Source of the DNA: a marine bacterium B5-7
Lineage (GTDB): Bacteria; Pseudomonadota; Gammaproteobacteria; Arenicellales; CAJQKF01
Reading direction: 5' to 3'
Assembly: GCA_021604525.1 (NCBI GenBank)
Contig: BQJD01000037.1
Coordinates: 1 to 37,091, forward strand
Length of the DNA: 37,091 bases
The notes beneath the pieces were generated by a model. It searched no databases. It saw only the letters and a list, made by a program, of their open reading frames with translations, and was not told the DNA's origin. A program made the translations under genes and the position numbers. Of this stretch, positions 34,903 through 37,091 are shown in pieces. Numbering within the stretch: position 1 is the stretch's first letter; every line of letters starts with the position of its first letter.

Positions 34903-35134
34903 CTACGGTAACGGGATCAAATTAACGGATACCAACGGGAAACCGACCCAGCCTTGACCAATAGCCACAAGCACCAATGGGCGTCGTCTGCCAGATTTGC
35001 CAAAGTTCCAATTAAAGCCCACCTGCAAAAACTTTCAACTTGCCACCTTCATTTTGCCCCACTGCTAAAGCAACAAAATAATCAGATCCACCCGGCTTGT
35101 CCAAACTCGCCCGGTCACACCAGTTTTCGTCCAT
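34903..35134 (-). CDS. Small ORF with strong ribosome binding site, possibly a frameshifted gene
   Basis: ATG at 35134 follows AAAGGAGG at ideal spacing and encodes 40 residues (MDENWCDRASLDKPGGSDYF, then FVALAVGQNEGGKLKVFAGGL) ending at 35012. In a neighbouring frame the sequence goes on in a protein-like way, FNWNFGKSGRRRPLVLVAIG then QGWVGFPLVSVNLIPLP, to a stop at 34903. Either this is a 40-residue peptide, or a gene of about 76 codons with one frameshift near 35015. I do not know the family. The flanks (34776-34902 and 35135-35324) hold nothing I recognise. Confidence 0.4.
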
Positions 35135-35324
35135 TTCAAGCCCTCCTTTTAAAGCCTTCAATAAACTGGCTGTTAACAAAAACCTGACATGTAACACCAA
35201 GTCCAGGATGCTAAATTATGTTGTGACTATGTACTTTTCCCTTTATTTTTTGTATGTTTTACCAACTCAAGCCGGTGCACTTAATTTTACAATTGCAAAA
35301 TTTTTGCCCGCTTTAGTCACCCAT

Positions 35325-36137
35325 TCAAGGTCTTGAATAGACAAATGCAGTCTTTGTCAGCCCCTCGGAATCAATCCATTCCGCCAACATATCCGTTGAA
35401 TTGCCAAACACATCGTAAGCTCTTTGCGCGGCCTCACCATCAAATTCCTCCCGTTCATTTTTGTACCTGAAGCTGAATTCAACTACAACAGGACTGTCCT
35501 CATCACGCGCTTGCTCGTACCATGCGATTAATGCGCATTCGGCTTCCACCCTAGGATTTTTTTTAATTTGAAATTCGGCGCCCGAAACAATCACTTCTCT
35601 AGCTGTGAAATTTCCCACGATGTTAATCGGCTCATCCGCTTCATATGATTTCAGCCGCTTCTGCAGATCTGGGTACAATTCACCAGGATCATTAAGTTTA
35701 TTTAGAGATTTTCCCTCCGATATCTGCTGCTTGGTAGAAAAACTGTAGAGTTTTATAAAGGGAACTTTAATATCCTCTTCGAATTTCGTCTTTCCGTCCT
35801 TTACGCCGGCAGCCATATCTCTGGCCTGCGAAATATAGCGGTCGGGATGGCGAAATTTGAGCGTGACCTCCCGATCTTCTGTATTAAGATCAACCCGCTC
35901 GCGAAAAACGTAATCATTCTTGTGAAGACGATGATCAACGCAGTCATAGAACCGGAGAATTCTTTGTTTCTCTATCTTCTCAAGATTACTGTCAGTGTCA
36001 AAAACGAAGCCCTGAATTGAATCTTTGAAAGCACTCCAAAAATCTTTAGCCCGCTTAACCAGATCGTCAGGAGAACCAACAAAATGCTCTTTCTTAAGCA
36101 TCATTTTGTACTCACGAGATACCACCTTCTGCTTCAT
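35325..36137 (-). CDS. Unknown protein with CYTH-like features
   Basis: A 270-residue soluble protein. The N-terminus SREYKMML, with alternating charged residues, and the later FRERVDLNTEDREVTLKFRH resemble the first strands of CYTH (triphosphate tunnel) proteins, where such residues bind phosphates and metal. A second set of strands (AREVIVSGAEFQIKKNPRVE, then CALIAWYEQARDEDSPVVVE with FSFRY) would close the barrel. This is a fold-level guess from pattern; the classic ExExK motif is not exact. GGAGA lies just before ATG 36137, which is preferred over the longer frame starting at 36176. A monocistronic gene. Confidence 0.7.
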   Translation of the reverse strand: MKQKVVSREYKMMLKKEHFVGSPDDLVKRAKDFWSAFKDSIQGFVFDTDSNLEKIEKQRILRFYDCVDHRLHKNDYVFRERVDLNTEDREVTLKFRHPDRYISQARDMAAGVKDGKTKFEEDIKVPFIKLYSFSTKQQISEGKSLNKLNDPGELYPDLQKRLKSYEADEPINIVGNFTAREVIVSGAEFQIKKNPRVEAECALIAWYEQARDEDSPVVVEFSFRYKNEREEFDGEAAQRAYDVFGNSTDMLAEWIDSEGLTKTAFVYSRP

Positions 36138-36327
36138 TGTCTTCTCCATGCTGAGTGTTAACAGGATTCCACACAAAAGTCAGTAATGAATCGTGCCACA
36201 TCTATGTCGCCAGCCGAATAGACACAAGTGAATCAACCACTATTCAACTTTGCACAAAAATAGATTTTCAATTTCAGAACCAAACCGCCAAACTATTGTC
36301 GCAAGCAATTAACTATTTTCAACTGCA

Positions 36328-36618
36328 TCAACTCATTGGCTCCCCCTGCCTAAAAAGAATCGATCCATCCGCCAGAGCTACCTTCTGGACCTTGCCCTCA
36401 TCAATTAACTGTTCGAGAACCTGCTCAATTGTTGCCGCATCAATTTTTCGATACGCTTGCGGCACCCAGTAATTCATAATTCCTTCCAAAGAGTCGGCTG
36501 CATTTGGGTTGTTCTGCAAATAATCAACAATCACATCATGCAATTCAGCTAAATCTGATTTTTCATATTCCACATTGCGCATTTCCTTTGGCAGAAAAAA
36601 ATTAACTAACTTTCTCAT
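36328..36618 (-). CDS. Unknown 96-residue protein with a winged-helix-like end
   Basis: A small acidic protein. The N-terminus MRKLVNFFLPKEMR is followed by ELHDVIVDYLQNNPNAADSL, then a helix-turn-helix-like segment (IDAATIEQVLEQLIDEGKVQ) and a beta-hairpin-like end (VALADGSILFRQG), a layout seen in small winged-helix domains. The family is not recognised. Start ATG 36618 is chosen by homologous-looking hydrophobic pattern; ATG 36582 has AAGGAA too close to it. The gap to the CYTH-like gene (36138-36327) has no evident feature. Confidence 0.6.
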   Translation of the reverse strand: MRKLVNFFLPKEMRNVEYEKSDLAELHDVIVDYLQNNPNAADSLEGIMNYWVPQAYRKIDAATIEQVLEQLIDEGKVQKVALADGSILFRQGEPMS

Positions 36619-36720
36619 GCCAAAATTTATCAATAATTATTTGCTATGCACAGATTATGCCAGGTTCAGGCAAGTGAATAGGTTATTGATTATAATAGAA
36701 CAAAAGTTTTACATAAAGAA

Positions 36721-36745
36721 ACTGGCGGGTCACGTTGGACCCAGT
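36721..36745. repeat. GGGTCA palindrome, degenerate copy 3
   Basis: ACTGG-C-GGGTC and GACCC-AGT form an imperfect stem around ACGTTG. The half-sites match the other GGGTCA palindromes but the outer arm is bulged. It lies about 80 bp before the next copy, mirroring the spacing of copies 1 and 2. Confidence 0.45.
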
Positions 36746-36810
36746 GAATTGCCTATCGGAGAAAACGGAAATAAGGTAAAAGCCTTTACAGCAAATCGAA
36801 TGAATCGAAT

Positions 36811-36838
36811 TAACCCACTTTTGGGTCATATTTGACCC
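36811..36838. repeat. GGGTCA palindrome, copy 4 (two overlapping dyads)
   Basis: GGGTCA and TGACCC flank TATT (36823-36838), and the upstream AACCCACTTTT pairs with the same GGGT. The block matches 31275-31301 at nearly every base. It lies between the unknown 96-residue gene and the stop of the regulator gene. Confidence 0.6.
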
Positions 36839-36907
36839 GGGTAAGAATTTGTATCGGATTGAAACAAAAAAGCGAAGTGAACCTGGATGTAGCGCAGAAA
36901 AACACGA

Positions 36908-37091
36908 TTACAGGCAGTAAAGACTCTTATCCAGGCCGTATTTCTTTAGTAACTTGCCAAACGCGCGCCGTTCCTTGCCCGCCAACTGTGCAGCTTTGGT
37001 GATATTACCGTGCGCTTTCGTTAGCGCTTCGGTGAGATAGTTTTGTTCAAATTTTTCAATCTCACGATTTTTAGCCTCACTAAAACTGGTG
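36908..37091 (-). CDS. C-terminus of an NtrC-type sigma-54 activator (Fis-like HTH), partial
   Basis: The minus-strand frame runs in from the window edge and stops at 36908. It reads EIEKFEQNYLTEALTKAHGN, then ITKAAQLAGKERRAFGKLLK with KYGLD, which is the Fis-type helix-turn-helix at the end of NtrC-family response regulators (ITKAAQLAGKERRAF as the recognition unit). The receiver and AAA+ domains lie outside the window. It would activate sigma-54 promoters. A loose sigma-54-like site is seen at 31111-31126, but no direct link is supported. Confidence 0.85.
   Translation of the reverse strand, partial: TSFSEAKNREIEKFEQNYLTEALTKAHGNITKAAQLAGKERRAFGKLLKKYGLDKSLYCL

Overview
The window is dominated by one minus-strand gene cluster (about 29.7 kb down to 0.6 kb) that encodes an extracellular contractile injection system (eCIS), the phage-tail-like family that includes the Serratia antifeeding prophage (Afp), Photorhabdus virulence cassettes (PVC) and MAC arrays. 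A VgrG-like spike, a PAAR tip and a gp25 protein occur together with Afp-type tube, sheath, DUF5908, LysM, Pvc16/DUF4255, CIS tape-measure and AAA+ ATPase genes. There are no T6SS membrane-complex genes, which separates it from a type VI system. The host is probably a proteobacterium: the right end carries the Fis-type C-terminus of an NtrC-like regulator. I cannot fix the genus. The cluster looks GC-richer by eye than its AT-rich flanks, and transposon debris lies on both sides, which fits horizontal acquisition.

Layout, left to right. 1-576: remnants of two insertion sequences, an IS3-like 3' end and an end with repeated IS21-like motifs. 577-599: a hairpin after the last cluster gene. 609-29678: the cluster, read right to left in transcription order as: Pvc16-type terminator/cap, an unknown 415-aa protein with a possible sugar-binding module, sheath, tube 1, tube 2, DUF5908, LysM, spike, PAAR, gp25, an AT-rich gap, two giant baseplate proteins (1239 and 1411 aa), a 1247-aa protein with Ig/PKD-like domains, tape measure, a 1300-aa DUF4157 cargo-like protein with a nuclease-like tip, a TPR protein, a short DUF4157-only protein, a broken ORF, and the AAA+ ATPase. 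29901-30923: an AT-rich unknown gene just upstream. 30924-31188: a non-coding stretch with three neighbouring inverted repeats, the best candidate control region. 31189-32900: GGGTCA palindromes, a group II intron remnant and a broken IS1380-like transposase. 32944-34775: a GH13 pseudogene. 34903-36618: small and poorly known genes, including a CYTH-like protein. 36721-36838: further copies of the GGGTCA palindromes. 36908-37091: the regulator fragment.

How it should work (family knowledge plus inference): the two giant proteins, gp25, LysM and the spike/PAAR form the baseplate; tube and sheath polymerise on it to a length set by the tape measure; the Pvc16-like protein caps the tube; the ATPase helps assembly or recycling. 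The large DUF4157 protein is the likely payload, carried in the tube and possibly processed by its own HExxH domain. The neighbouring TPR protein and the DUF4157-only protein are candidates for loading, processing or holding that payload. The most unusual parts are this payload/TPR/DUF4157-only trio, the Ig/PKD-like giant protein, the 415-aa protein in second position, and the repeated modules in the 1411-aa baseplate protein.
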